Shown here: positions 27,146-36,486 of the stretch, one piece after another
Layout of the letters: the number at the start of each line of letters is the position of its first letter
Position numbering within the stretch: the stretch's first letter is position 1
NCBI RefSeq assembly: GCF_031454155.1
Contig: NZ_JAVDQG010000009.1
Span: forward strand, 1-64,000
DNA from: Desmospora profundinema
GTDB lineage: Bacteria; Bacillota; Bacilli; Thermoactinomycetales; DSM-45169
Reading direction: 5' to 3'
Length of the DNA: 64,000 bases
Notes under the pieces: model-generated
Told to the model about the DNA's origin: nothing
Databases searched by the model: none
Seen by the model: only the letters and a program-made list of their open reading frames with translations
Translations under genes and position numbers: made by a program

Positions 27146-28657
27146 ATGAGCCGTATTCGCCGAAGAGATCGAGGCAACCCAATCAAAGCCCGAACCGGGA
27201 TCCCTATTTATAAGAATCTGGAGAAAAACCTGGTTGAACTGCAACGCCGCTTTCCTCATGCGCCCGACCTGGTGGTCCGCCGTTTTCGGACCAAAACCGG
27301 TGTGGAAGCGGCACTGGTTTATCTGGAAAATATGGTGGATAAAAACTCCGTAAATGATCAATTGCTGGAGCCTTTAATGTACGAACTGTCTTCCATTGAG
27401 GAACTGGATCGCCTCGACATTCCCGTCGGCAACATGGAGACCACGTCCCGATGGGCGAAGGCGGAATCCGCCATCTTTGACGGAGTCAGCGTGGTGTTGT
27501 TGGAGGGAGTTCCCTCCGCTTTGTTGTTTTATACACAGGGATGGCCGCAGCGTGCGATTCAGGAACCCGAGATCGAATCCACCCTGAAAGGCGGTCATCA
27601 GGGATTGATCGAGACGGCGTCTCAAAACCTCGCCTTGATCCGCCGCTATCTGAATCATCGTGAATTGGAAATAAGAGAGTATACCGTGGGAATTCGAGGA
27701 AAGATCAAGGTATACCTATTGTCTCTGAGAGATGTGACCAAACCGGAATTCGTAACGGAAATGGAAAACCGAATTCAACGGATTGAGGTGGATGCGGTCA
27801 TAAACATGGGGGAGTTAGAAGAATACATCGAAGATCATCCCTATAGCCTGTTTCCCCAGTTTTTGCAGACGGAACGGCCGGACAACGTGGTGTCTCAGCT
27901 TCTCCAGGGAAGGGTCGCTGTCTTGATGGACCGTGCCCCCTTCGCCCTGATCGGACCGATCACCTTTACCGCTTTTTTTCAAAATGTGGACGATTACAGT
28001 ACCCGTTGGCCTGTCTCTTCTTTTTTACGTCTTTTCCGGTTTTTTGCTTTTTTTATCGCCACCACGTTTCCCGCCATCTACATCGCCGTCGTCTCGTATC
28101 ATTACGAAGTGCTTCCCTTAGACTTACTGCTTTCCATCGGTATATCGCGGGCGTTGGTTCCGTTCCCTCCCATTTTAGAAGCGTTATTGATGGAAGGGGC
28201 CATCGAAATGATCCGTGAAGCGGGGGTACGGCTGCCCGCCCCCATCGGCCAGACGATCGGCGTGGTAGGGGGGATTGTGATCGGACAAGCCGCCGTACAA
28301 GCGGGGATCGTGAGCAACATCATGGTGATTATCGTGGCCATCACTGCCATCGCCTCCTTTATTATCCCCAATCACGATTTGGCATCAGCCATCCGGTTGG
28401 TTCGGTTTCCGATCATGCTGTTTGCCGCCTTCTTCGGTATGGTGGGTCTGATGATCGGGCTTATGATCGTAACTATCCATATCCACTCCCTTGAGTCCCT
28501 GGGCCAACCCTTCGGAAGCCCGATTGCGCCGATCCGCCTCCGGGATTGGAAAGATACGTGGATTCGGATTCCTCTCCGGAGGATGAATACCCGTCCGTTG
28601 GCCACGGATCCAAAACAAAACCGGAGACAGGAAAGAACCGGACAAAGCGAGGATTAG
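27146..28657 (+). CDS. Spore germination receptor A subunit (GerA family)
   Basis: Predicted 503-residue GerAA/GerKA-type subunit. The N-terminal soluble domain (about 1-260) contains the typical DRAPFALIGP junction; the C-terminal part has several TM segments with the conserved PFPPILEALLMEGAIEMIREAG and IPNHDLASAIRLVRF region. It is part of the inner-spore-membrane nutrient receptor that triggers germination. It is followed within two bases by the B subunit and then the C lipoprotein, the standard gerABC order. GAGGGGC precedes the ATG. Subfamily and germinant cannot be told from sequence. Confidence 0.95.
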   Translation: MSRIRRRDRGNPIKARTGIPIYKNLEKNLVELQRRFPHAPDLVVRRFRTKTGVEAALVYLENMVDKNSVNDQLLEPLMYELSSIEELDRLDIPVGNMETTSRWAKAESAIFDGVSVVLLEGVPSALLFYTQGWPQRAIQEPEIESTLKGGHQGLIETASQNLALIRRYLNHRELEIREYTVGIRGKIKVYLLSLRDVTKPEFVTEMENRIQRIEVDAVINMGELEEYIEDHPYSLFPQFLQTERPDNVVSQLLQGRVAVLMDRAPFALIGPITFTAFFQNVDDYSTRWPVSSFLRLFRFFAFFIATTFPAIYIAVVSYHYEVLPLDLLLSIGISRALVPFPPILEALLMEGAIEMIREAGVRLPAPIGQTIGVVGGIVIGQAAVQAGIVSNIMVIIVAITAIASFIIPNHDLASAIRLVRFPIMLFAAFFGMVGLMIGLMIVTIHIHSLESLGQPFGSPIAPIRLRDWKDTWIRIPLRRMNTRPLATDPKQNRRQERTGQSED

Positions 28658-28659
28658 GG

Positions 28660-29760
28660 ATGAGCCGAGAACCTTACCAACTCTCTTTTAGTCAATTTGT
28701 CTTTCTGATCTATAAAACACAGATCGGGATCGGTGTGACGACGCTGCCGCGGGATGTGGGGGAGAAGGCGGGAGCCGATGCCTGGATTTCGGTTTTGATC
28801 AGCTGTCTCGTCTCCATCGCGGCCGGAATCGTTATCGTTAAAATCATGGAAAGGCACCCGCAAGATACTCTCTACGATCTGCTTCCAAAGATATTCGGGA
28901 AATGGATTGGAAAGGGGATGGTGTTTATATGGGTGATTCTTTTTTTCTTTAAGGCAGGAGCCGTTTTTTTTGTCATCCTCTACATCATTCAGACTTGGGT
29001 TCTGCCCTTTACCCCTGCGTATCTAATAGCGGGGCTGTTTCTGATCCCTACTGTCATGACGGTTCGACTAGGAATGAAGGGGATCGGCCGATTTGCCGAT
29101 TTCATTTATCTGTTCTCCATCTGGATGGGCCCCTTCCTGGTTCTTGCCCTGCAAGAGCATGTGGAATGGTTGAACCTTCTGCCGGTGTTGCGGGAAGGAT
29201 GGCTGCCCGTGTTGGAAGGAGTGAGACCGACACTCCTATCCTTTCTGGGATTTGAGGTGGTGTTTATCCTGTATCCGTTCCTAAAACATAAAAAAGAGGC
29301 GGTAAAAGGAGTTGTCGTCGCCAATGTTTTGACCCTCTTTATTTATCTCCAGGTGGTGGTGTTCAGCTTTGTTCGGTTTAGCCCCGAAGAAATACACTCG
29401 TTCTTCTGGCCCACCTTCGTCTTGCTAAAACCGATACGGCTTCCTTTCCTGGAACGCCTGGAAATTGTGTTTATATCTTTTTATCTATTTGTTCTTTTGT
29501 TTACGGTAATGGCCTATCTGTACATGGCGCTGTACGGTGCAATAAGAATAGGGGGGAAGCAGGACCACCGGCCCTTGTTGTGGGTGACGGCGCTTGTGGG
29601 GGTTGTTGTATTCGTGTTTGTGGAACCCTCTGACATCGTGGTGATTCAACTCCAGAGATGGTTGACGGATGTGGGGATTGTTTTTGCGTTTGTTCTCCCT
29701 CCCGTTTTGTGGTTTATCGGCAGAGTGGTTACGGGGAAGAAGAAGGAGGTGGCTACATGA
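28660..29760 (+). CDS. Spore germination receptor B subunit (GerB, APC-type transporter fold)
   Basis: Predicted 366-residue polytopic protein with about ten TM segments of the spore-germination permease family related to amino-acid/APC transporters; ligand binding resides in this subunit in known receptors. The start at 28660 (MSREPYQLSFSQF) follows GAGG and lies two bases after the A-subunit stop. It overlaps the next gene by ATGA. Confidence 0.93.
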   Translation: MSREPYQLSFSQFVFLIYKTQIGIGVTTLPRDVGEKAGADAWISVLISCLVSIAAGIVIVKIMERHPQDTLYDLLPKIFGKWIGKGMVFIWVILFFFKAGAVFFVILYIIQTWVLPFTPAYLIAGLFLIPTVMTVRLGMKGIGRFADFIYLFSIWMGPFLVLALQEHVEWLNLLPVLREGWLPVLEGVRPTLLSFLGFEVVFILYPFLKHKKEAVKGVVVANVLTLFIYLQVVVFSFVRFSPEEIHSFFWPTFVLLKPIRLPFLERLEIVFISFYLFVLLFTVMAYLYMALYGAIRIGGKQDHRPLLWVTALVGVVVFVFVEPSDIVVIQLQRWLTDVGIVFAFVLPPVLWFIGRVVTGKKKEVAT

Positions 29761-30851
29761 GGAGAAAGATTTTATGCCTGCTGACGGCTCTGTTGGTCAT
29801 GGTTTCGGGGTGCCGCGGTCAATTGCTGCTGGAAGATGCCGGTATCATCTTGACGGGAGGCCTGGATATCGAAGGGGATCGATATCGCGTGTATCATGCG
29901 ACTCCCGTTTTTGCCCGAGAAGCCGAAAAAGCCGACGACATTACGACCACCACCGGATATAGTCAGCGCGAGACGAGAAACATCATCAACTCTAAGACGA
30001 CGGGACAAGCCGTAGGCGGAAAACTGCAAACACTCCTCGTCGGAAAACAGCTCATCCGGCGACAAAATGTCTTTCCCCTGCTGGACGGTCTGCTGCGTGA
30101 TCCCAAAAATGAAATCAACTCCAGGGTTGTCGTCGTGGACGGACCCGTCCGGGACGTCATGTACGCCGATGTGGAAGACAAAGGGCGGCTCGGGGTGGTC
30201 GTCCGAGAGATTATCGATTCTTCATATAGAAACGGAACAACTGTCGATACCGATTTGTTACAATTTCACCGCCAGATGTCGGATCCCCGCATCACTCCTT
30301 TTCTTGCGGAATTGTCTGCTAAGGACGATGAAATCGCGGTGACGGGAACCGCACTGCTGGATAAGGACGGAAAGTATATCCTATCTCTAAACCGGGAGGA
30401 AAGTTCCCTGCTGCTCTTGTTGCAGCGGCATCTCCGTCAACCGATTACGCTAACCTTTTATCCTGAGGGTGCTAAGCGCGATCTAGAAAATATCGTAGTC
30501 AACCTGGAAATCCGGAACGCATCCTTCGATATTCAAACCGATGTCCGCAACAATCAGTTTGTATTCGACATAGATGTCCAACTCGACGTAGCCATGAAGG
30601 AACGAATCCGTACTCTCAGTTACAAAGGGTTGGAACCCGACTTTGAACGACAGCTGAAGCGACAATGTGAAACCCTGATCCATCGCTTGCAACGTAACGA
30701 GCTGGACCCCTTCGGATTGGGAATCTATGCAAAAGCATACCGGTACGACACCTGGAAAGAGGTGCAGACCGATTGGGGGAAAGCCTTTTCAAAAGCGAAG
30801 ATCACTGTCACTCCTCGGATCCGACTGAAGCAGCGCGGCATGACGATGTGA
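29757..30851 (+). CDS. Spore germination receptor C lipoprotein (GerC family)
   Basis: Predicted 364-residue GerC-type lipoprotein. The signal peptide ends in the lipobox VSGC (Cys at about residue 19), to be acylated and held on the outer face of the inner spore membrane. Conserved patterns are the N-terminal DAGIILTGGLDIEGDRYRV, GKQLIRRQ and the C-terminal DPFGLGIYAKAYRY region. It completes the gerABC operon, overlapping gerB by four bases. Confidence 0.93.
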   Translation: MRRKILCLLTALLVMVSGCRGQLLLEDAGIILTGGLDIEGDRYRVYHATPVFAREAEKADDITTTTGYSQRETRNIINSKTTGQAVGGKLQTLLVGKQLIRRQNVFPLLDGLLRDPKNEINSRVVVVDGPVRDVMYADVEDKGRLGVVVREIIDSSYRNGTTVDTDLLQFHRQMSDPRITPFLAELSAKDDEIAVTGTALLDKDGKYILSLNREESSLLLLLQRHLRQPITLTFYPEGAKRDLENIVVNLEIRNASFDIQTDVRNNQFVFDIDVQLDVAMKERIRTLSYKGLEPDFERQLKRQCETLIHRLQRNELDPFGLGIYAKAYRYDTWKEVQTDWGKAFSKAKITVTPRIRLKQRGMTM

Positions 30852-30870
30852 ACGGGTATTTGCGCTGGTT

Positions 30871-30907
30871 TTGGATCGCCCTTTTGTCCTATTGCCCTTT
30901 CGCTTCT
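30871..30907 (-). repeat. Degenerate copy of the 12801/63059 core element
   Basis: Read on the minus strand this gap contains AAGCGAAAGGG, then AGGACAAAAGGGCGATCCA, which resembles the AGCGAGAC...GGAACAAAAGCGATCCAGG core at 63059. The downstream GAGACTTGTGCT part is missing. Similarity is by eye and may be chance. Confidence 0.3.
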
Positions 30908-30971
30908 TTCCCCCTAGACTGGTAGAGGTTACGACTCCGAGCTTCACGCGTTGTACAAAAGGGGGAACAGA

Positions 30972-31217
30972 GTGAAAGCGATTCACGAAGAGCAACAACG
31001 GGCCATCCGTATGTGGGAATCGATCCGTGAAGGCAAACAGCGCCTGGCCGAGGCGGCTGGTCGCGGGGATTGGCAGACGGTAGAGCGGATTACAGCCGAT
31101 CTGGTTTTTTGGAAACTGGAGATGGAACGGCTGCAACGAAAAATCGGGTTGTTCGCTCTTTTTTATGAGGAAGAGGACGCGATTTTTCTCGCCAAGGATG
31201 AGAAATCCGTCGAGTAA
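30972..31217 (+). CDS. Small coiled-coil-like hypothetical protein
   Basis: Predicted 81-residue soluble helical protein, rich in Glu, Arg and Lys (VKAIHEEQQRAIRMW..., LVFWKLEMERLQRKIG). The GTG at 30972 is chosen because AAAGGGGGA stands a few bases upstream. It lies between the germination operon and an inositol monophosphatase gene. No family recognised. Confidence 0.6.
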   Translation: MKAIHEEQQRAIRMWESIREGKQRLAEAAGRGDWQTVERITADLVFWKLEMERLQRKIGLFALFYEEEDAIFLAKDEKSVE

Positions 31218-31294
31218 ACAGCCGGGAACGGTTTTGGCGGGCCTGTTTCCTGCATGATATAGTGGAGGCGTGTAAGTTAAGGAGGGAAAGCCCG

Positions 31295-32134
31295 TTGTCT
31301 TATTTGAAGACCGCGATCCGTGCCGCCCGGGAAGCCGGGGAACTGATCCGGCGTCATACCTATGAAGCCAAAGAAGTAAAAGAGAAATCGTCGGTGCACG
31401 ATCTGGTGACGGAAGTGGACCAGGCGGCAGAAGAGCGGATCCGGGATGTGCTGTTGTCCGCTCACCCCGATCATGCCATTCTGGGGGAAGAGGGAGTGGA
31501 AGCCGGAGTGGAAGCATCCAAAGCTGCGCTGGAAGAACACCGTGTCCACGAGCACTTATGGATGGTGGATCCCATCGACGGCACCACCAATTTTGTACAT
31601 GGTTTTCCCTTTTTCTGTGTTTCCATCGGGCTGTCCCGGCGGGAGGAGCTGGTGGCAGGGGTGGTTTATGATCCGCTGCGGGACGAGTTGTTTACAGCGG
31701 AGAAGGGGAAGGGGGCATATCTTAACGGACGGCCCATTTGCGTATCCGCGGAACAAGAACTGTCCCACAGCTTGGTCGCCACCGGTTTTCCCGCCGGTGC
31801 CAAGGGTGCGCGCCGTGTCAATGTAAAGGGGATCCTCCACCTGTCCCCCCGCTGTCGCAATATCCGGGCAGGGGGGGCTGCGGCTCTTCATCTCGCCTAT
31901 GTGGCGTCGGGCCGGCTAAGCGGTTTTTGGGAGCTGGATCTAAACGCATGGGACCTGGCCGCCGGATCGCTGCTGATCCGAGAGGCGGGTGGACGTGTCA
32001 GTGATACCCTGGGCCGTCCCTATGACATCGGAGTGCGGCACATTGTCGCCACCAACGGCGCAGTCCATGATGAACTGCTGGCCGCCTTGAAAGAATCGGA
32101 AGCCACAGGATACGGGGATGGTCTCCGTGTTTGA
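31295..32134 (+). CDS. suhB: Inositol monophosphatase family protein
   Basis: Predicted 279-residue Mg-dependent phosphatase. The three family motifs are present: GEEG (LGEEGVE, near residue 67), DPIDGTTNFVHG (near residue 92) and WDLAAGSLLIREAGG (near residue 215). It probably hydrolyses inositol-1-phosphate or related sugar phosphates/3'-phosphoadenosine nucleotides. The TTG start at 31295 follows AAGGAGGG at good spacing. Gene ends in a terminator. Confidence 0.93.
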   Translation: MSYLKTAIRAAREAGELIRRHTYEAKEVKEKSSVHDLVTEVDQAAEERIRDVLLSAHPDHAILGEEGVEAGVEASKAALEEHRVHEHLWMVDPIDGTTNFVHGFPFFCVSIGLSRREELVAGVVYDPLRDELFTAEKGKGAYLNGRPICVSAEQELSHSLVATGFPAGAKGARRVNVKGILHLSPRCRNIRAGGAAALHLAYVASGRLSGFWELDLNAWDLAAGSLLIREAGGRVSDTLGRPYDIGVRHIVATNGAVHDELLAALKESEATGYGDGLRV

Positions 32135-32145
32135 CTAAAAGATGA

Positions 32146-32180
32146 AGCCGGTACGAACCAATCTGGCGTGCCGGTTTTTT
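32146..32180 (+). terminator. Terminator of the inositol monophosphatase gene
   Basis: CCGGTACG and CGTGCCGG pair and are followed by TTTTTT. Confidence 0.88.
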
Positions 32181-32366
32181 CAAGTGTATAGGGGTCTTGG
32201 GTGATCCCATCCATTGTTCCCTGGTTTTACGGGGTAGTATAATGGTGACACGCCCTGTTTTCATACATAAGAAAATGGCCGGTTGTCCTTCGGCATGCGA
32301 TACGGACGGGTTGTTGCCCGCGGGACGACAGTTTGGATACTGACAGTGGTGAAGGAGGAGACGTGT

Positions 32367-33779
32367 TTGAGGTTCGATTGGCAGGCAGAGATGGAAAAAA
32401 GGCGGGAGAGCCTGATTCATCATTTGACACAGTTGTGTGCGATTGAAAGTATCCGGGATGAGTCCACCGCCCGGGAAGGGGCTCCCTTTGGTGAAGCGAT
32501 CGCAACAGCCCTGGACTATATGCTGGATCTGGGCAAAACGGACGGTTTTGAGACAAAAAACGTGGACGGCTACGCCGGTCATATCCAGTATGGAGAAGGG
32601 GAGGAACTGGTGGGGGTATTGGCTCACCTGGATGTGGTTCCTGCAGGGGATGGATGGACGAGTCCTCCTTTTTCACCGGAAATTCGGGACGGAAAGTTTT
32701 ACGCCCGGGGGGCTCAGGATGACAAAGGGCCGGCCATGGCGGCCTATTTCGCTTTGAAGCTGGTGAAGGAATCGGGCTTGCCGTTGTCCAGACGGGTACG
32801 GCTGATCCTGGGAACGGATGAGGAATCCCAGTGGAAAGATATGAAGGTTTACTTTGAACGGGAACAGATGCCGGATATGGGTTTCACCCCTGATGCCGAC
32901 TTTCCTCTCATTCATGCAGAAAAAGGGTTGATCGACCTGACGCTTTCGGGATCGGCTCCTCAAGTGGAGACATCCGGTGACAGCTGGGTTCTGTCCCGGT
33001 TTGAGGCGGGTCAACGCCCCAACATGGTTCCCGATGCGGCGGGTGCCCGTCTCGCTGGGGACGGGGATGTGTTTGAGCTGAAGGAGCGCTATCAGGATTA
33101 TCTCTTGACCCATCGAATCCGCGGTTATGCGGAAGAAGCCGACGATTATCTCACCCTGGTGATGGAAGGGGTGTCCCATCACGGTTCCGAGCCGGATCAA
33201 GGCCTAAACGCCGCGTACCATCTGGCGGAGTTCCTGGGAGACCTTCCACTGGATGAGGTCGGCAGCCGCTATGTGGCGTTCATTCGAAATTATCTGGTGG
33301 ACAGCTTTTTCGGTGAGAAGCTGGGAATCGCACAGTCCGACGATATCACGGGTCCTCTTACTGTCAACGGAGGCGTTTTCCGATACGAGCCGGGTGAGGG
33401 GCAGTGGGCACAGTTGAACATTCGTTATCCTGTTGACGGCGATCATGACTGGATTTGCCGTCAGGTGGACGAACGGGTTACCTCATATGGACTGACGGTT
33501 ACGGAAGTAGATCACAAAGCACCGAATCATGTGGATCCGGATCATCCTTTGGTAAAAACGCTGCTTCGTGTTTACGAAGAGCAGACTGGCCAACCGGCGA
33601 AACCGATGGCCATCGGGGGTGCCACATACGCCCGTGCCTTAAAGCCCGGGGTTTGCTTCGGTCCTCTTTTTCCCGGCCATGAAGAACGGGCCCATCAAAA
33701 GGATGAGTACATCCGCGTCGATGATCTCATTCGTGCTGCGGCCATCTATGCCCAGGCTATCTATGAATTGGCCAAATAA
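32367..33779 (+). CDS. pepV: Dipeptidase PepV (M20 family)
   Basis: Predicted 470-residue M20 metallopeptidase of the PepV type. Metal-binding and catalytic patterns visible are VLAHLDVVPAGDGW (about residue 85), YARGAQDDKGP (about 115), GTDEESQW (about 150), GFTPDADFP (about 178) and the C-terminal GGATYARALKPGVCFGP. It hydrolyses dipeptides with broad specificity in the cytoplasm. The TTG at 32367 is chosen because AAGGAGGAG lies six bases upstream. Confidence 0.92.
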   Translation: MRFDWQAEMEKRRESLIHHLTQLCAIESIRDESTAREGAPFGEAIATALDYMLDLGKTDGFETKNVDGYAGHIQYGEGEELVGVLAHLDVVPAGDGWTSPPFSPEIRDGKFYARGAQDDKGPAMAAYFALKLVKESGLPLSRRVRLILGTDEESQWKDMKVYFEREQMPDMGFTPDADFPLIHAEKGLIDLTLSGSAPQVETSGDSWVLSRFEAGQRPNMVPDAAGARLAGDGDVFELKERYQDYLLTHRIRGYAEEADDYLTLVMEGVSHHGSEPDQGLNAAYHLAEFLGDLPLDEVGSRYVAFIRNYLVDSFFGEKLGIAQSDDITGPLTVNGGVFRYEPGEGQWAQLNIRYPVDGDHDWICRQVDERVTSYGLTVTEVDHKAPNHVDPDHPLVKTLLRVYEEQTGQPAKPMAIGGATYARALKPGVCFGPLFPGHEERAHQKDEYIRVDDLIRAAAIYAQAIYELAK

Positions 33780-33924
33780 CGATCGATCCCCCACCCGATC
33801 ACCCCGATTGTTTTCTTGACCTATTACGTAGATCAGTCGGTCGGCCTGGTTTTCCGACTTCGCTCCCATTGCAGACGGGGGTCGATTTCTCCCGCAGAAC
33901 GAATCCGAAGATCGAGAAGTGGTG

Positions 33925-33962
33925 AAAAAATCCCCACCCCGCTCAGCATGAGGGGTGGGGAT
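33925..33962 (-). terminator. Terminator of the AI-2E permease gene
   Basis: ATCCCCACCCC and GGGGTGGGGAT form an 11-bp stem; on the minus strand a T run follows, four bases after the stop codon of the gene above it. Confidence 0.9.
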
Positions 33963-33965
33963 CCT

Positions 33966-35066
33966 TTACTCTGTAGTTGCGGCTTCTTCTCCGCGTTTGT
34001 AACGCAATTTGATCAGACGGTAGGTGTGGCTGACCACCACTTTAAGAACGGCATAAGTGGGAACCGCCAACAGCAGACCGAGGAAGCCGACGAGGCTTCC
34101 CGCCACCAACAGGAGCGAGATGATGGTCAAAGGATGGATGGAGAGACGACGGCCCATCACTTGAGGGGAAATCAGGTTGGATTCGATCTGTTGGGCGATC
34201 AGAGTGACTAATATGGCCCAGAGCGCCATGATGGGAGATTCGATGAAGGCGACGATAATCGCCGGGATGGTACCGATAATCGGTCCCAAAAACGGAATAA
34301 AGTTGGTGAACAAAGCTATAAAAGCCAACAGCAACGCGTATTCCAAGCCGATGATCAAATAGCCGATATAGATAAGCACACCGACACAGATGCTGACGAT
34401 AATTTGGCCCTGGATATAGGAGCTGAGGGCGGTATCCATCGCCGACAAAATTTTGCGTCCCTCGGTCCGCTGAGAGGCAGGGAAGAAGCGCAGCAATTGT
34501 TTCGGGGCTTTTTCCCCTTCCTTCAGCATGTAAAACAGAATGAAGGGAACCGTGATAAAAGCGATCACGATGCTGGCGATCACTCCGACAAAACCGGCCA
34601 CATTGGTTACGATGGCGGTGATAATGTCGGTCAGATACTGGACGGCCTGGTTGGAGAGGTCCTCCAGACTGTTTTGTTCCAAATATCCCTGGACCCAGGG
34701 ATGCTCCTCCAAAGCTACCAGCTTCTCTGTCACTTTGATAGCCAGGTTCGGCAGATTGTCGATCAGCAAGTCGATCTGTTCTTGTAGCGGGGGACCGATC
34801 AGCAGCACCAAGAGGGTGATCAGTCCGATAAACACGAGGTAGATCACCAGGATGGAGACCACTTTCGGTACCTTTTTTCGGTGGAGCAGGTTCACCACCG
34901 GACGGAAAAGGTAATAAAGGACTCCAGCGACCAAGAACGGGAAAAACAAGGTCTGAAACAGGACGACCACAGGGTGAAAAATGAAGTCCACCAACGTTCC
35001 CACATAAATGATCGACAGGATCAATAGGATGGCATAACCGATACGAAATGGCTTGGACTGGGGCAT
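33966..35066 (-). CDS. AI-2E family transporter (YtvI/TqsA-like permease)
   Basis: Predicted 366-residue membrane protein with about eight TM segments and the family's large cytoplasmic loop. Typical stretches are QTLFFPFLVAGVLYYLFRPVV, NFIPFLGPIIGTIPAIIVAF and LISPQVMGRRLSIHPL. AI-2E proteins are exporters or sodium/proton antiporters; the substrate cannot be told. The start at 35066 follows GGAGGAGG; an upstream in-frame ATG at 35147 has no ribosome site. Confidence 0.9.
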   Translation of the reverse strand: MPQSKPFRIGYAILLILSIIYVGTLVDFIFHPVVVLFQTLFFPFLVAGVLYYLFRPVVNLLHRKKVPKVVSILVIYLVFIGLITLLVLLIGPPLQEQIDLLIDNLPNLAIKVTEKLVALEEHPWVQGYLEQNSLEDLSNQAVQYLTDIITAIVTNVAGFVGVIASIVIAFITVPFILFYMLKEGEKAPKQLLRFFPASQRTEGRKILSAMDTALSSYIQGQIIVSICVGVLIYIGYLIIGLEYALLLAFIALFTNFIPFLGPIIGTIPAIIVAFIESPIMALWAILVTLIAQQIESNLISPQVMGRRLSIHPLTIISLLLVAGSLVGFLGLLLAVPTYAVLKVVVSHTYRLIKLRYKRGEEAATTE

Positions 35067-35185
35067 GCTCTTGAACCTCCTCCATCGATGTGCCGTTCTA
35101 TCAACTTGCCCACTACGGTTTTTCCATAAACCGGTGATCCTTTTCATCGATGGGCCGACTGCACTCGAAGCGATCGATTTTGAAT

Positions 35186-35217
35186 AAAAAAATCCCGTAA
35201 ACCTGCGGGTTCACGGG
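35186..35217 (-). terminator. Terminator of the acidic protein gene
   Basis: CCCGTAAACC and GGTTCACGGG pair around TGCG (G-U/A-C tolerant); a T run follows on the minus strand. Confidence 0.82.
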
Positions 35218-35236
35218 GTGTGTCGGACGGATGCCA

Positions 35237-35938
35237 TCAAGAAGCGAGATCGGATTCCTTTGTCTGGATCAACCATTCTTTCAAGGTGTTATACGGATTC
35301 CTCTCATCACGGTCGTCTCCGTCAGATTCATCCCCATCTTTCGGCTCATCGTTTCCTTCCCCGGGTTCCACCGGTTCTTCTCCCTCACCAGGTTCGGTCG
35401 GCTCATCCGGACTGGAGGGATCATCCTTTCCATCCTCCGGGGATCGTTCTTCCTCGTTTTCCGGTTCCCGGGGTTGATCATCGGGGCCGGTTCCCGGCTG
35501 GTTGGCGTTTTGTTCATCTTCATCCGCGGGAGATTGAGTAGGAACGGAAGTGACAGCCGGTTCTTCTTCCTTTGTGACGGACTCATTCGACCGGGGTCGA
35601 CTCCAGTTTTGTTGGGTGTCAGTGGCCGTATGTACTGGCTCGATTGTTTGCTGTTCGTCCTGTTTTAGCGCATACCAGGAGTTTTTCGGTTGATCGGTCG
35701 GTTCCGCCTCAAGGTTTTCCTGTGTCTTTTCCCGTGACAATTGCACCCCTGGCTTTTCCGGATGGGTCCGTTCGTTGGATCGGTTTTCTTCCATCGACAG
35801 ATCCGGTTTATATCCTTGAGGGGCTTGGACGATCGGAGGGGTGATAAAACCTGTCAGAACCAGGCTGCCGACAAAGCTGAAAAACGCAGCTTTGCGAATT
35901 CGGGCTTTTCTGCGTTGCACCTGCCCACGCAACTTCAT
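35237..35938 (-). CDS. Acidic low-complexity secreted or anchored protein
   Basis: Predicted 233-residue protein. A basic N-terminus (MKLRGQVQRRKARIRK) is followed by a hydrophobic segment at about residues 17-38, then a long extracytoplasmic region dominated by Glu, Asp, Pro, Ser and Asn with short EPxEGEEPVEPGEG-like repeats, and a C-terminal KEWLIQTKESD helix. No enzymatic domain is visible. It may be a disordered wall or membrane-surface protein. GGAGGG precedes the ATG. Confidence 0.65.
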   Translation of the reverse strand: MKLRGQVQRRKARIRKAAFFSFVGSLVLTGFITPPIVQAPQGYKPDLSMEENRSNERTHPEKPGVQLSREKTQENLEAEPTDQPKNSWYALKQDEQQTIEPVHTATDTQQNWSRPRSNESVTKEEEPAVTSVPTQSPADEDEQNANQPGTGPDDQPREPENEEERSPEDGKDDPSSPDEPTEPGEGEEPVEPGEGNDEPKDGDESDGDDRDERNPYNTLKEWLIQTKESDLAS

Positions 35939-36029
35939 TTATTTCCCTCCTTTCGTTTGAAGCTGTCATCTGTCTGCATTCAGTACTAGTGTAACAGATA
36001 AGTAAAGGGACAGCTACCCACGGTTAAAG

Positions 36030-36180
36030 CACTTGAAAGGAACTTTCTTCTGGCGACGATAGGTTTGTAACTCCCTGGAAGCGCCGTAGCCCCCTCCTTC
36101 AAGTGGTGTGACTAAAAGCAGGCTGACAGCTGCCTAACTAAACGGGGTATGCTCGAGCGGTTACCCGATTTCCGGTTCGT
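36030..36180. other. Structured intergenic region
   Basis: Within the 548-base gap before the MFS gene, CACTTGAAAGGA (36030-36041) pairs with TCCTTCAAGTG (36095-36105), enclosing a TGGCG/CGCC inner stem; further small stems follow (AGGC/GCCT near 36120, CGGG/CCCG near 36143-36167). No known riboswitch consensus is recognised. It could be an untranslated RNA, a leader or a mobile-element remnant. The remaining gap is AT-rich with promoter-like TATTAT near 36260. Confidence 0.35.
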
Positions 36181-36291
36181 CTGTAAAAAGTACTTCGATT
36201 TCTGCATATAGCACCATGAATCATTTCAAAAACGCTTTCTACCATTTTTCTATATCCGTATTATATCACTGTAAAGGAGGTAGCGGGAGGG

Positions 36292-36402
36292 ATGTTGGGT
36301 GTTGACGGAAAAGAATTCCCGCCGCATCCAAGAACGATTTCTTTCCCTCTTGTTTTCATATTGAAACTATTATCCCATTTATTCATTGATTATAAATGGT
36401 AA
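36292..36402 (+). CDS. Possible 36-residue peptide with hydrophobic C-terminal half
   Basis: A short frame, MLGVDGKEFPPHPRT followed by a hydrophobic segment and ending in DYKW. It is preceded by an unusually strong AAAGGAGGTAGCGGGAGGG and by a TATTAT box about 30 bases further up. It lies 85 bases before the MFS gene and may be a leader peptide or small membrane peptide. Length makes this uncertain. Confidence 0.35.
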   Translation: MLGVDGKEFPPHPRTISFPLVFILKLLSHLFIDYKW

Positions 36403-36486
36403 AAAGAAAATATGATTCAATTTTATATTTAAAAATGGATCGATATCCTCTACTCTGTAAATTGGATGGATGAGGAGGAGATCCCG

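Noticed and set aside
31998-32676. Two overlapping minus-strand frames across the inositol monophosphatase/pepV junction
   Set aside because: They lie opposite strongly supported genes, lack ribosome sites and have His/Pro-rich low-complexity composition.
33786-33905. Possible further degenerate copy of the core repeat (minus strand, AGCGAAGTCGG)
   Set aside because: Only a short AGCGA-type match and a GTCGG/CCGAC stem are shared; not enough to call it a member.
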